Assembly (NCBI GenBank): GCA_017744935.1
Contig: JAGIAI010000019.1
Location: 18,496-82,495, forward strand
Reading direction: 5' to 3'
Length of the DNA: 64,000 bases
Source: Variovorax sp.
Lineage (GTDB): Bacteria; Pseudomonadota; Gammaproteobacteria; Burkholderiales; Burkholderiaceae_C
Positions 24,260 to 33,181 of the stretch are shown here, in pieces (the first letter of the stretch is position 1; the number at the start of each line of letters is the position of its first letter). A program made the position numbers and the translations under genes. The notes below the pieces were generated by a model that had not been told where the DNA came from, ran no database searches, and worked only from the letters and a program-made list of their open reading frames with translations.

Positions 24260-25270
24260 TCAGTCGGCTTCGATGCCGGTTGCCTTCACCACCTCGGCCC
24301 ACTGCGCCGTCTGTGCCTTGACCGCGTCCGCGAACTGCTGCGGCGGCATGTAGTCCGCCATCGCGCCTTGCTCCAGCGCCTTCTGCTTGAACGCGGGCGA
24401 GGCAACCACCTTCGCGATCTCGGTGGTCAGCTTGTCAATGATCGGCTTGGGCGTCTTGGCCGGCGCGAAGACGCCGAACCACGACGTTGCGTCCAGCTTC
24501 GGCAGGCCGGCCTCGGCGGTGGTCGGCACGTCAGGCAGGCTCGGCAGACGGGTCTTGCCTGTGGTTGCGAGCACGCGCAGCTTGCCCGACTGGATGTGCG
24601 GCACGAAGGGCGGCGCGGTGCCGAAGGTCAGGTCGACGGTGCCGCCGAGCAGGTCCTGCAGCGCCGGCCCGGTGCCCTTGTACGGCACGTGCGTGAGCTT
24701 GATGCCGGCCTGCTGTTCGAGCATCGCGCCGGTCGCATGTTGCAGTGAGCCGTTGCCCGACGAGGCGTAGTTGAGCTTGCCCGGATGGGCCTTGGCGTAG
24801 GCGACGAGCTCGGCCATGTTCTTGATCGGCAGGTCGGCGCGGATCACCACGATCTGCGGGGCCGACAGCACGTTCGCGACCGGCGTGAGGTCGCTCGCCT
24901 GCCATTGCATGGGCTGCTTGGTGACCAGCGGGGTGATGACGTGGTAGCCCGAGTACTGCATCAGCAGCGTATAGCCGTCGGGCTCGGCACGCTTGACCGC
25001 CATCGCCGCGATCGCGCCGTTGGCGCCGCCCTTGTTGTCGACCACGACGGTCTTGCCCAGCGCGGTGCCGAGGTCCACGCCGAGCATGCGGGCTGCGATA
25101 TCGGTGGTGCCGCCCGCGGCGGTGGGCACCAGCAGCATGATCGGGTGGCTCGGGTAGCCGCTGGCCGCGTTCTGCGCGTGCAGCGGGCCTGTGAGCATGA
25201 GTGCCATCGCGCCGAGGGCGCCCGTCGTGATGGCGCGACGCGTGAAGCGTTGGGTGGTTGTCGAGGTCAT
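24260..25270 (-). CDS. Bug-family tripartite tricarboxylate transporter receptor
   Basis: A 336-residue periplasmic binding protein with a leader containing a twin-arginine-like FTRRAIT and cleavage after LHAQ. Family marks are PSHPIMLLVPTAAGGTTDIAARMLG, VVVDNKGGANGAIA, DGYTLL and VPYKGTGPALQDLLGG. Bug proteins bind carboxylates, amides or nicotinate and often serve without local TctAB genes, as here. It is last in a unit with HMG-CoA-lyase-like and CaiB-like genes, suggesting that its ligand is activated to a CoA ester. Start 25270 is preferred because the upstream in-frame ATG lacks a leader. Confidence 0.9.
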   Translation of the reverse strand: MTSTTTQRFTRRAITTGALGAMALMLTGPLHAQNAASGYPSHPIMLLVPTAAGGTTDIAARMLGVDLGTALGKTVVVDNKGGANGAIAAMAVKRAEPDGYTLLMQYSGYHVITPLVTKQPMQWQASDLTPVANVLSAPQIVVIRADLPIKNMAELVAYAKAHPGKLNYASSGNGSLQHATGAMLEQQAGIKLTHVPYKGTGPALQDLLGGTVDLTFGTAPPFVPHIQSGKLRVLATTGKTRLPSLPDVPTTAEAGLPKLDATSWFGVFAPAKTPKPIIDKLTTEIAKVVASPAFKQKALEQGAMADYMPPQQFADAVKAQTAQWAEVVKATGIEAD

Positions 25271-25312
25271 GCGATGTCTCCTTGTTTCGTATGCGTGCAA
25301 AAAGAAAGGGGT

Positions 25313-26290
25313 TCAGCGTGCGAGTGCGCGGTCTCGCCAGATCTGGAAATCCTTCGGCGGCTGATGCAGGTCGAGGCGCTGGCCGGCCTTGGCGATCTGG
25401 CTTGGAATGTCGTGGCCGATCAGCGCGGGCAGGCGGTGTGCCGCGTCGATCAGGGCTTTCAGGTCGCAGCCGGTGTCGAAGTCCATGAGTTCGAGCGCGT
25501 GCACGATCTCCTCGGTGCAGACGTTGCCGCTCGCGCCCGGCGCGTAGGGGCAGCCGCCGAGGCCACCCAGAGAAGCATCGAAGCGGTCCGCGCCGGCTTC
25601 GATCGAAGCGAGCACGTTCGCGAGCCCCATGCCGCGCGTGTTGTGGAAGTGCAGGGTGGTTTCGAGCGATGCGAAGCGGCTGCGGAAATCGCGCACCAGC
25701 GCCGACACCTGCGTCGGGTAGGCCATGCCGGTGGTGTCGCACAGCGTGATGCCGCGCGCGCCGGCTTCGGCAAAGCGCGAGGCCCAGTCGAACACCACCT
25801 GCGGATCGACGTCGCCTTCCATGGGACAGCCGAACACGCAGGACAGCGATACGTTCACAGGTACCTTGGCCTGCCGCGCAAGGGCCATGACTTCGCTCAG
25901 CGCGTTGAAAGACTGCTGGGGCGTCATGCGCAGGTTGGCGATGTTGTGCGTTTCGCTGCACGACATCACGAGGTTGAGCTCGTCCGCCTTCGCGTCGATC
26001 GCGCGTTCGGCGCCGCGAACGTTGGGGACGAGGCAGGTGTAGACGATGCCGGGCTTGCGCTGGATCTCGCGCAGCACGATCTCTGCATCGCGCAGTGCGG
26101 GGATGGCCTGCGGCGAGACGAAGGCGGTCGCCTCGATCTTCGCGAGCCCCGCGTCGGAGAGCGCGTCGATCAGTGCGATCTTGTCGGCGGTCGCGACATA
26201 GGCCGCCTCGTTCTGCAGCCCGTCGCGCGGGCCGACTTCCTGCATGTGAATGCGGCGGCGCGCGCCGGTCCAGGCGTCTTGCGTGCTCAT
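25313..26290 (-). CDS. Hydroxymethylglutaryl-CoA lyase-like enzyme
   Basis: A 325-residue DRE-TIM-family enzyme. Key sites are VGPRDGLQN (catalytic Arg/Asp, about 19-27), CSETHN, HFHNTRG (metal His pair) and the lyase signature GGCPYAPGASGN with the catalytic Cys. It cleaves HMG-CoA or a related 3-hydroxy-3-methylacyl-CoA to acetyl-CoA and a keto acid. It overlaps the CaiB-like gene by 4 bases and precedes a Bug receptor. This trio is widespread in Burkholderiales and probably degrades a branched dicarboxylate such as an itaconate, citramalate or methylglutarate relative; the substrate is inferred. Confidence 0.85.
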   Translation of the reverse strand: MSTQDAWTGARRRIHMQEVGPRDGLQNEAAYVATADKIALIDALSDAGLAKIEATAFVSPQAIPALRDAEIVLREIQRKPGIVYTCLVPNVRGAERAIDAKADELNLVMSCSETHNIANLRMTPQQSFNALSEVMALARQAKVPVNVSLSCVFGCPMEGDVDPQVVFDWASRFAEAGARGITLCDTTGMAYPTQVSALVRDFRSRFASLETTLHFHNTRGMGLANVLASIEAGADRFDASLGGLGGCPYAPGASGNVCTEEIVHALELMDFDTGCDLKALIDAAHRLPALIGHDIPSQIAKAGQRLDLHQPPKDFQIWRDRALAR

Positions 26291-27543
26291 GCGACGGCTC
26301 CCTTCTCGCGCAGCGCGGCAATGTCGCCGGAGGCCAGTCCCAGTTCGCCGAGAACGCTGTCGGTGTCGCCGCCCAGGTGCGGCGCTGCGCTGCGCACGGA
26401 GCCCGGCGTGAGCGACAGCTTGGGCACGATCCCTGGCACGTCGATCTCGCGGCCGTCGCGCGTGGTCTGGCGCAGGATCATGTCGCGGGCGCGGTAGTGC
26501 GGGTCCTCGTGGATGTCCTTGGCGGTGTAGACGCGGCCAGCCGGAACACGCGCCTCGCCGAGCGAAGCGAGCACGTCGGAAATCGTGCGTGTCAGCGTCC
26601 AATTGCCGATCGCGGCATCGATCTCGTCGACGCGTGCCGCGCGACCTGCATTGCTCTGCAGATCGGGCGCGCTGCCGAGTTCGGGGCGGCCGATGACGTC
26701 CATCAGGCGGCGGAAGATGCTGTCGCCGTTGCCCGCGATCAGCACGTAGCCGTCGGCACAGCGGTAGGCGTTCGAAGGCGCGATGCCGGGCAGGGCGCTG
26801 CCGGCTGCCTCGCGCACCGCGCCGAACGCGCTGTATTCGGGGATGAGGCTTTCCATCACGTTGAACACCGCCTCGTGCAGCGCGACGTCGATGACTTGTC
26901 CCGGCCCACCGTGCATTGCGCGGTGATAGAGCGCCATCAGCACGCCGATCGTGCCGTGCAGCGCGGCCAGGGTGTCGCCGATGGAAATGCCGGTGCGCAC
27001 CGGCACCCGGCCGGGTTCGCCGGTCAGGTGGCGCAGGCCGCCCATCGCCTCGCCGATCGCGCCGAAGCCGGGCAGGTCGCGATAGGGACCAGTCTGGCCG
27101 TAGCCCGAGATGCGCAGCATCACCAGGCGCGGGTTGAGCGCGTGCAGCGTCTCCCAGCCCAGGCCCCAGCCTTCGAGCGTCCCGGGGCGGAAGTTCTCGA
27201 TCAGCACGTCGGCTTCGGCGATCAGCCGGCGCGCGATGTCCTGGCCTTCAGCGGCGCGGAGGTCGAGCGCGATCGAGCGCTTGTTGCGTGACTGCACCTG
27301 CCACCAGACGGAAGTGCCGTCCTGCAGCATCCGCCAGTTGCGAAGCGGATCGCCGCCGCTCGCACCGGGGCGGGCCGGATCGGCAGGGGGTTCGATCTTG
27401 ATGACGTCCGCGCCGAACTCGCCGAGCGTTTTGCCGCAGAACGGGCCGGCGATGAGCTGGCCCATTTCGATCACGCGCAGTCCGGAGAGCGCGCCCTGGA
27501 TCGCTGTGGTGCCGGGTTGGGGTTGTGGTGCTTGCATGTGCAT
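26287..27543 (-). CDS. CaiB/BaiF-family CoA transferase
   Basis: A 418-residue class III CoA transferase with LSGLRVIEMGQLIAGPFCG at the start, NKRSIALDL (about 88-96), DVLIENFRPGT (about 112-122), the PGFGAIGEAMGGL strand and the likely catalytic Asp in GISIGDTLAALHG. It moves CoA from a donor such as succinyl-CoA to a carboxylic acid and forms the first step of a pathway continued by the lyase encoded downstream. A second start, ATG 27537, two codons in, is equally possible. Confidence 0.88.
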   Translation of the reverse strand: MHMQAPQPQPGTTAIQGALSGLRVIEMGQLIAGPFCGKTLGEFGADVIKIEPPADPARPGASGGDPLRNWRMLQDGTSVWWQVQSRNKRSIALDLRAAEGQDIARRLIAEADVLIENFRPGTLEGWGLGWETLHALNPRLVMLRISGYGQTGPYRDLPGFGAIGEAMGGLRHLTGEPGRVPVRTGISIGDTLAALHGTIGVLMALYHRAMHGGPGQVIDVALHEAVFNVMESLIPEYSAFGAVREAAGSALPGIAPSNAYRCADGYVLIAGNGDSIFRRLMDVIGRPELGSAPDLQSNAGRAARVDEIDAAIGNWTLTRTISDVLASLGEARVPAGRVYTAKDIHEDPHYRARDMILRQTTRDGREIDVPGIVPKLSLTPGSVRSAAPHLGGDTDSVLGELGLASGDIAALREKGAVA

Positions 27544-27654
27544 CGTCCGTGAGGGTGCACGGATGATGCGGAGGGGCGCGTTGCCTGCAAAGCGTTCATT
27601 GGCGAGGCTGCCCTCGCGAAACGCGATGGCAGGCTGCGGGTGCCCGGTCTGGCA

Positions 27655-28665
27655 CTAGCGTCCTGCTTCAGCGTCCGACTTCAGGCCTTTGAATGGTGCG
27701 AGCTCCCGCGCCCGTTGCTTCAAAGCCTTCGCAAGCCGGAACGGCGTGCCGAGCCGCTCGACGCCCGAATACATGGCCTCGTCCCATGTCCGGGGATTTC
27801 GTTTGGAGAGCCCACGCATGAACCTGACCTTGGCGGTGTCCCAGAAGACGGACTCACCGATCGGGCGCGGCCTCAACCCGAGTTTGCGCAGGCAGTAGTT
27901 GGCCTGATGGACGCGTGCACGGTCTTCCATGTCCGACATCGTGTAGTTGATCGACATGCTGACCGACACCGCGTCGCCGTTCTGGATCTTGTGCGCGGCC
28001 AGCGGCGGATGGTGAAGTGCCATGCCCGGCGTGAGGGTGAAAGCCGTTCCCTTGTCGGCCAGGTCGTCGCGATAGCGGCCGGCCAGCGGGTTGTGGCGAT
28101 AGAAGTCCTCGATCTCCTCGATCGTCAGTGTCTGCAACCCTGGGGGATAGAGCCGTACGTTCTTTTCGCCTTCGATCTGCATGAGAAAGTTGGTTTCATG
28201 ATCGAAGTGATATGGCACGCTGAGCGCTGGCGCGTTCATGAAGATCGACATGCTGCCCCAGGTCATCTGCGAGCGGATCGGCCGGGCGATGAGGCGCTCT
28301 ATGTCCGCGAAGAGCTGATCAAGCAATTGCCCGTATTCCGGCACCATCTTGTCGATGTGATGCAGCGCCAACCAGCGGCCGTTGTTGCCGATATTGAGGA
28401 TGCTCTCGCGCAGGATGCGTTTCAGCTCCGGCTTCGGAAGCGACCTTTCGCCGAACGCAAAGTAGCGCTTGTAGTCGGGGTAGTCGAACACGTGTTCCGA
28501 AAGATCGGCGAGTTGCTCGATCTTGAAGAGCGGGTGACCCTGCAGGTTGTGCCTGAAAGCGAAGGCACTCTCGTTCAGCTTCTTCCAAGGCTCACGGTCG
28601 TTCTGATCGATGAGGTCGGGAGGCACGCTTGGGCGAACTCCCATGGATGCGGGCGATTGAAGCAT
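27655..28665 (-). CDS. JmjC-like cupin protein (putative Fe(II)/2-oxoglutarate oxygenase), first copy
   Basis: A 336-residue protein with the facial-triad pattern HFD (H153, D155) in VPYHFDHETNFLMQIEG and a downstream His at 218/219 or 225 (LHHPPLAAHK). The strand KNVRLYPPG follows the first motif, as in JmjC/cupin_8 proteins. A distant paralogue lies at 31129-32091; both share PYH-x-D-x-E-x-NFL-x-Q and PHPIGE/PRPIGE near the end. These are often called cupin-like or transcription-factor-like, but the metal site argues for an oxygenase. The gene lies between the LysR gene and the CaiB gene, separated from CaiB by 111 bases, so it may or may not belong to that operon. Confidence 0.6.
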   Translation of the reverse strand: MLQSPASMGVRPSVPPDLIDQNDREPWKKLNESAFAFRHNLQGHPLFKIEQLADLSEHVFDYPDYKRYFAFGERSLPKPELKRILRESILNIGNNGRWLALHHIDKMVPEYGQLLDQLFADIERLIARPIRSQMTWGSMSIFMNAPALSVPYHFDHETNFLMQIEGEKNVRLYPPGLQTLTIEEIEDFYRHNPLAGRYRDDLADKGTAFTLTPGMALHHPPLAAHKIQNGDAVSVSMSINYTMSDMEDRARVHQANYCLRKLGLRPRPIGESVFWDTAKVRFMRGLSKRNPRTWDEAMYSGVERLGTPFRLAKALKQRARELAPFKGLKSDAEAGR

Positions 28666-28755
28666 GACACTCCTCTTTCTTTTTGCAGCCTCTCGGCCGC
28701 CGCTGTTGTTATTTCAAGGGAGAGAAGTTCCTTGGCACGACGCGGGGGATGAAGA

Positions 28756-28780
28756 GTAATACCAAGGTTTTCAGTATTAC
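28756..28780. promoter_or_regulatory. Perfect inverted repeat in the LysR divergent promoter region
   Basis: GTAATAC, 11 bases, GTATTAC. This is the T-N11-A layout of LysR-type operators, sitting between the divergent LysR and cupin genes. It is likely the binding site of the adjacent LysR protein. Confidence 0.6.
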
Positions 28781-28897
28781 CTATCGATTCCCCTAAGAGA
28801 TGACAACTTGGTTAAACGCACACCGCTCGTGCCATGAAGCGCCCGTGGGGCGCGACGGCCATCGCAAAACGCGATGGTGGTGGCCGACAGGTGTCTA

Positions 28898-29842
28898 ATG
28901 CGGCGCATGAAACTCGATCCCGTCTCGTTGCGTCTCTTCGTTGCCGTCATGGAAGAGGGCAGCATCGCGGCGGCCGCGAGCCGTGAACACATCGCGCCAG
29001 CCGCGGCCAGCAAGCGGATGAGCGAGCTTGAGGGCGCACTGGCCACGAAGCTCTTCGAACGCAGCAACCGGGGCACCCGATCCACGCCCGCCGCTCACGC
29101 GCTGCTCGGGCTTGCGCGCAACGTGCTCAATGGTCTGGACGACATCACCGAGCAGATGGCCGGCTTCGGCACCGGGTTGCGCGGGCATGTGCGCGTGTTT
29201 GCGAACATCTCGGCCATCACGCAGTTTCTGCCGGGCGACCTGCGCAGCTTCATGGCGGCGGCCCCGATGGTGCAGGTGCATCTGCAGGAACGCATCAGCA
29301 CCGCCATCGCGCGCGCCGTGGCCGACAGCACGGCGGACATCGGCATCCTCAACGCCGGCGACTACGGCGATTCGCTGACCTTCCTGCCTTACCGTGCCGA
29401 CGAACTGATGCTCCTGGTGCCGCGCGGCCATGCACTGGCGCGTCGGCGGCGGGTGCGGTTTCGCGAAGCGCTCGCGTACGAATTCGTCGGCGCGCATCCG
29501 GGCAGCGCCGTCAACGCGATGCTGCACCGGGCTGCGAACGATGCCGGACTGCCGCTTCGGCTCCGGATCCAGGTCACCGCCTACGACGCGATGGCGGTGA
29601 TGGTCGCCGCGGGCCTGGGCGTGGGCGTGCTGCCAAGGCTGAGCGCGAGGCTCTATGTGTCATCGCTGGGGATTCGGACCGTGTCGCTCGATGAACCATG
29701 GGCGCACCGTCAACTGGTGCTCGCCGTGCGCTCGATCGAAGCGTTGTCGCCGGCCGCACGCATGCTGGTGGACCATCTTGGCGATGCGTCGCGGAAGGGG
29801 GTGGAGACACAGCCGGCGCGGGCGGCGGACCGGTCGGAATGA
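28898..29842 (+). CDS. LysR-type transcriptional regulator
   Basis: A 314-residue LTTR: N-terminal winged helix (LRLFVAVMEEGSIAAAA...AAASKRMSELEGALATKLFER, about 9-60) and a periplasmic-binding-protein-like effector domain (about 90-300, with IGILNAGDYGDSL and VAAGLGVGVLP). ATG 28898 has AGGTG upstream; ATG 28907 is an alternative. It is divergent from the cupin/CaiB/HMG-CoA-lyase/Bug genes and probably controls them through the inverted repeat at 28756-28780. Confidence 0.88.
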   Translation: MRRMKLDPVSLRLFVAVMEEGSIAAAASREHIAPAAASKRMSELEGALATKLFERSNRGTRSTPAAHALLGLARNVLNGLDDITEQMAGFGTGLRGHVRVFANISAITQFLPGDLRSFMAAAPMVQVHLQERISTAIARAVADSTADIGILNAGDYGDSLTFLPYRADELMLLVPRGHALARRRRVRFREALAYEFVGAHPGSAVNAMLHRAANDAGLPLRLRIQVTAYDAMAVMVAAGLGVGVLPRLSARLYVSSLGIRTVSLDEPWAHRQLVLAVRSIEALSPAARMLVDHLGDASRKGVETQPARAADRSE

Positions 29843-29850
29843 GGGTGATG

Positions 29851-29924
29851 TGGAGCGGGCGAAGGGAATCGAACCCTCGTATGAAGCTTGGGAAGCTGCC
29901 GTTCTGCCATTGAACTACGCCCGC
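29851..29924 (-). tRNA. tRNA-Gly (CCC anticodon)
   Basis: 74 bases with encoded CCA. Acceptor GCGGGCG pairs with CGCCCGC, the T arm is GAGGG-TTCGATT-CCCTT and the anticodon loop is TTCCCAA, giving anticodon CCC. Sequence is close to the enterobacterial glyU tRNA. The second pair of the anticodon stem (C-U) appears mismatched. Confidence 0.93.
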
Positions 29925-29966
29925 GTCGGCTGCGGATTCTACCGGTAGTCCGGGGGCTCTCTTGCG

Positions 29967-31040
29967 TCAGCCCCTGCCGAGACTGCGCCGAACGAATGCC
30001 TTCAATGGACTGGCGCCGAACACGAATCGCGAGAACGCCGTGAACCAGGATTGCGGCAGGCAGGTGCTGCTGTAGAGATACACGCGCTGCTGCAGGGGTG
30101 CCCTGCGTGTTTCGGGGTGGCGCAGCACTTTCATCAGCAGACCGAAGTCGCGTCCGGAGCCCGCGAGCCAGCCTTCGAGGAAGCGCAGCCAGTTGTAGCC
30201 GGGCTGTTCGTCGAGCGCCCGCCACTGCGATGCGACTTCGGGCCGAAGACGTTCCAGCAGCTTGCGAAGCCAGGCATCGATCAGTTCGACGCGCCGCCGC
30301 GTGATCTGGACCTTGGGCAGCGACGACAGCATGCCGCCGACGGAATCGGACACGCCGTGAACGCGATAGCGGCCAAGGGGCTCGCCGATCCAGGCGACCG
30401 GGCTCAGCAGCGCGGCTGCGGCCCAGTACTGCATGTCCTGCGCGAGGCTTCGGTCGTCTGCGATGGGGCCGATCATTTCGAGCAACTCGCGCCGGAATGC
30501 AAGGCCCGACGTCATTGTTGCCACCGGGCTGTGGGCGGTCGCCAGGACCTGCGGACCGAACCAGCCCTCGGGGGATGCGTGGTAGTGCGGTGTCGGGCCC
30601 AGGTCGTCATGCGATTCGGAGAAGCGCCGCAGCGGGTGATGTACCCAGCCGGCCGTGCGGCCCTCCACCGGCCGCTGCAGAGCGGCCACGACCCGTTCGA
30701 CGCGGGTCTTCGCCGGCAGGTCGTCCGCGTCGAGCAGCAGCACCACGTCGCCCGTCGCGGCTTCGATCCCGGTGTTCATGGACGCACACATGCCACCGTT
30801 GATCCGGCGGATTCCGCGCACCTGCGGGTGGCGCGCCATGTAGCCGGAAAGAATCTCCCAGGTGTCGTCAGTCGAGCCGTCGTCGACGACCACGATCTCG
30901 TCGGGTGGCGTGGTCTGGCCCAGGCAGGCATCCAGGCATTCGCCAAGGAACCGCGCGTAGTTGTAGCTCGTGACGACCATGCTGACACGAGGGCTCGCCG
31001 GCAATGCAGCCAGTTGCAGAGGTTCGATGGTGGTGGGCAA
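29967..31040 (-). CDS. Family 2 glycosyltransferase
   Basis: A 357-residue GT-A enzyme: VSMVVTSYNYARFL (about 20-33), EIVVVDDGSTDDTW (nucleotide binding), NGGMCASMNTGIEAATGDVVLLLDADD with the DxD metal site (about 105-108). The C-terminal part lacks clear membrane helices. It transfers an unknown sugar, probably to a surface glycan or a protein. It lies 88 bases downstream of a JmjC-like cupin gene on the same strand, which may suggest a joint modification function. Confidence 0.85.
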   Translation of the reverse strand: MPTTIEPLQLAALPASPRVSMVVTSYNYARFLGECLDACLGQTTPPDEIVVVDDGSTDDTWEILSGYMARHPQVRGIRRINGGMCASMNTGIEAATGDVVLLLDADDLPAKTRVERVVAALQRPVEGRTAGWVHHPLRRFSESHDDLGPTPHYHASPEGWFGPQVLATAHSPVATMTSGLAFRRELLEMIGPIADDRSLAQDMQYWAAAALLSPVAWIGEPLGRYRVHGVSDSVGGMLSSLPKVQITRRRVELIDAWLRKLLERLRPEVASQWRALDEQPGYNWLRFLEGWLAGSGRDFGLLMKVLRHPETRRAPLQQRVYLYSSTCLPQSWFTAFSRFVFGASPLKAFVRRSLGRG

Positions 31041-31128
31041 GGCAGCTTCGCGGGGCGGGTGCCGCCGCGTAGAAGGGGGACCGCGCCAGTTTAGCGGCGA
31101 ACTGCTGTTCCAAAGAGACCGTCGATGC

Positions 31129-32091
31129 CTACGTGCTGGCCTGGGTGGGCCAGTTCATCACGCGCCTGCGCGCCTGCCACACCTTGATCGGCACCCGCAC
31201 CGCGTTCGACGCGGCGGCCTTGACGCGATCCACCACTTCGTTCTCGCCGATCGGGTGGGGCGACATGCCCAGGCGCCTCAGGACCTCGTTGAAGCTGTGG
31301 GCCTTCGTGACCGTGTCGGACTTGAGGGTGCGGAAGGTGAACGCGAGCGATACGGAAAGCCCGTCGAGGGTATGGACCCGGTGCGGCGCGATAAATGGGT
31401 GGTGCACGCCGAGGCCCGGGTGGAGCTCGAAGTGCATCGCCTTGTCCTCGAAGGACGGCTTGTAGGTCGGGCGCCAGGCGCCGAAGGCGGAGAGCAGATG
31501 GTCCTTTTCCGCGGGACTCAGGATTTCTTCGTCGGCGGGATCCCAGAGCAGCACTTCCTTGTCGCCGCGCACCTGCAGCAGGAAGTTCATCTCGCGGTCC
31601 ATGTGATAGGGCGTTACTGCGCCGCTGGTCGAGACGAAGATGTAGGTCGAGAACCAGGTAACGATCGGATCGGTGTCCGAGATGGCCGCGGCGATCTCGG
31701 CCAGCAGGCCCTCGATGAGCGGCCGGTAGGTCGGGTCGCGCTCCGGGTTGTAGATGCAGATGTAGGCCTTCAAATCCTCGAAATGCTCAAGCGTTTCCTC
31801 GAGCGAGAGGCCGTCCCGGTAGCGGTCGTAGGACGAATCGAAGTGGGCATTGCCGGGAATGACGCCCCGTCTCAGCTTGACGAAGTCACTCGGCAGGCGT
31901 CGACACAGCGCGAACAGCGGGTCCAGTTTCAGTAGAGGATGTTCGGCCAGTCTGTGCCGGACGATGAAAGGCTGGCGGTTGTAGGAGCTGCCGACCTCTT
32001 CGGAGTCGAAATCGAGCAAGGCCTCGGATCGCGACCTTCTGTCCTGGGCATACGCTGCAGCGCGCTCGCGCGGGACGAACTCTCCAAACAT
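31129..32091 (-). CDS. JmjC-like cupin protein (putative Fe(II)/2-oxoglutarate oxygenase), second copy
   Basis: A 320-residue protein distantly related to the one at 27655-28665. Metal-site candidates are H163 and D165 in TPYHMDREMNFLLQVRG and a later His among GVHHPFIAPHRVH (230-240). DKEVLLWDP follows, as in cupin_8/JmjC hydroxylases. The N-terminal 100 residues are acidic and Arg-rich without a known motif. Probably hydroxylates a protein, lipid or small molecule; no substrate evidence. It is upstream of the glycosyltransferase on the same strand. Confidence 0.6.
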   Translation of the reverse strand: MFGEFVPRERAAAYAQDRRSRSEALLDFDSEEVGSSYNRQPFIVRHRLAEHPLLKLDPLFALCRRLPSDFVKLRRGVIPGNAHFDSSYDRYRDGLSLEETLEHFEDLKAYICIYNPERDPTYRPLIEGLLAEIAAAISDTDPIVTWFSTYIFVSTSGAVTPYHMDREMNFLLQVRGDKEVLLWDPADEEILSPAEKDHLLSAFGAWRPTYKPSFEDKAMHFELHPGLGVHHPFIAPHRVHTLDGLSVSLAFTFRTLKSDTVTKAHSFNEVLRRLGMSPHPIGENEVVDRVKAAASNAVRVPIKVWQARRRVMNWPTQAST

Positions 32092-32220
32092 CGTGGCCTC
32101 CTCCCTTGAAAGAATCGGAGTTCGTGCATCGCATGCACGCGGGAGATTGAAAACAAAAGGTTACTCCTTTGCTGAGCTAGCGCATACGGGAAAACCCTCA
32201 GATATGCCTTCCGGCAGATG

Positions 32221-33153
32221 TCAGGCGCTGTTCCGTCCCGCGGCCCGTGCGTTGAGATAAACCGCATAGAGCGACGTTGTCGCGCAGATGAAGAGCCTGT
32301 TGAGCTTCGGTCCGCCGAAGCACACGTTGGCAACGACCTCCGGCAGGCGGATCTTGCCGATCAGCGTGCCGTCCGGCGCGTAGCAGTGGACACCGTCACC
32401 GGCGCTGCTCCACAGGTGGCCCTGGGTGTCGATACGGAAGCCGTCGAAGAGGCCGCTGTCGCAGGTTGCGAAAACCTCGCCACCGCTCAATGTGAGGCCG
32501 TCCTCGGCAACGTTGAAGCGACGGATATGGCGCGGCCCATCCGTGACGTGCGTCGCGCCGGTGTCGGCCACGTACAGGAGCCGTTCGTCGGGCGAGAAGG
32601 CAAGGCCGTTGGGTTGCACGAAGCCATCGGCCACTCGCGCCACCGAGCCGTTCTGTGGATCGATGCGATAGACGCAGCGGTCGCCGACCTCGCTTGGCGA
32701 GGCATCGCCTTCGTAGTCGCTGTCGATGCCGTAGCTTGGGTCCGAGAACCAGATGCTGCCGTCGGACTTCACCACCAGGTCATTCGGCGAGTTGAGGCGT
32801 TTGCCTTCCCAGTGCGATGCGAGCACGGTGCGCGAGCCGTCGTGCTCGACGCGTGACACGCAGCGCCCGCGATGCTCGCAGGAGACGAGCCGCCCTTGCA
32901 GGTCGACCGTGTGGCCGTTGGTGTTGAGGGCGGGCTGGCGGAAGACGGATACCGAGCCGTCGGTTTCGTCCCAGCGCATCATGCGGTCGTTCGGGATGTC
33001 GGACCACACGAGATAGCGCCCGGCTGCGAACCACGCCGGACCCTCGGCCCAGCGGCATCCCGTGTAGAGCTTGTCGACATGCGCGGTCGGGAAGATGAGC
33101 CGGCTGAAGCGGGGGTCGAGCACTTCGTAGCTCGCTGCGGTTTCGATCGTCAT
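32221..33153 (-). CDS. SMP-30/gluconolactonase-family lactonase
   Basis: A 310-residue six-bladed beta-propeller enzyme with the divalent-metal site residues of the family visible: Glu in CRWAEGPAW, Asn in LNSPNDLVV and Asp in FDGFRIDTQGHLW. It hydrolyses a sugar lactone, the second step in non-phosphorylative oxidation of an aldose. It is the last gene of the sugar ABC operon, 28 bases after the second permease gene, so the transported sugar is probably oxidised to its lactone first. The dehydrogenase needed for that is not in the window. Start at 33153; the open frame upstream overlaps the permease. Confidence 0.87.
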   Translation of the reverse strand: MTIETAASYEVLDPRFSRLIFPTAHVDKLYTGCRWAEGPAWFAAGRYLVWSDIPNDRMMRWDETDGSVSVFRQPALNTNGHTVDLQGRLVSCEHRGRCVSRVEHDGSRTVLASHWEGKRLNSPNDLVVKSDGSIWFSDPSYGIDSDYEGDASPSEVGDRCVYRIDPQNGSVARVADGFVQPNGLAFSPDERLLYVADTGATHVTDGPRHIRRFNVAEDGLTLSGGEVFATCDSGLFDGFRIDTQGHLWSSAGDGVHCYAPDGTLIGKIRLPEVVANVCFGGPKLNRLFICATTSLYAVYLNARAAGRNSA

Positions 33154-33181
33154 GAAGTTTCCTTGGATGTCCTGTCGTTCG

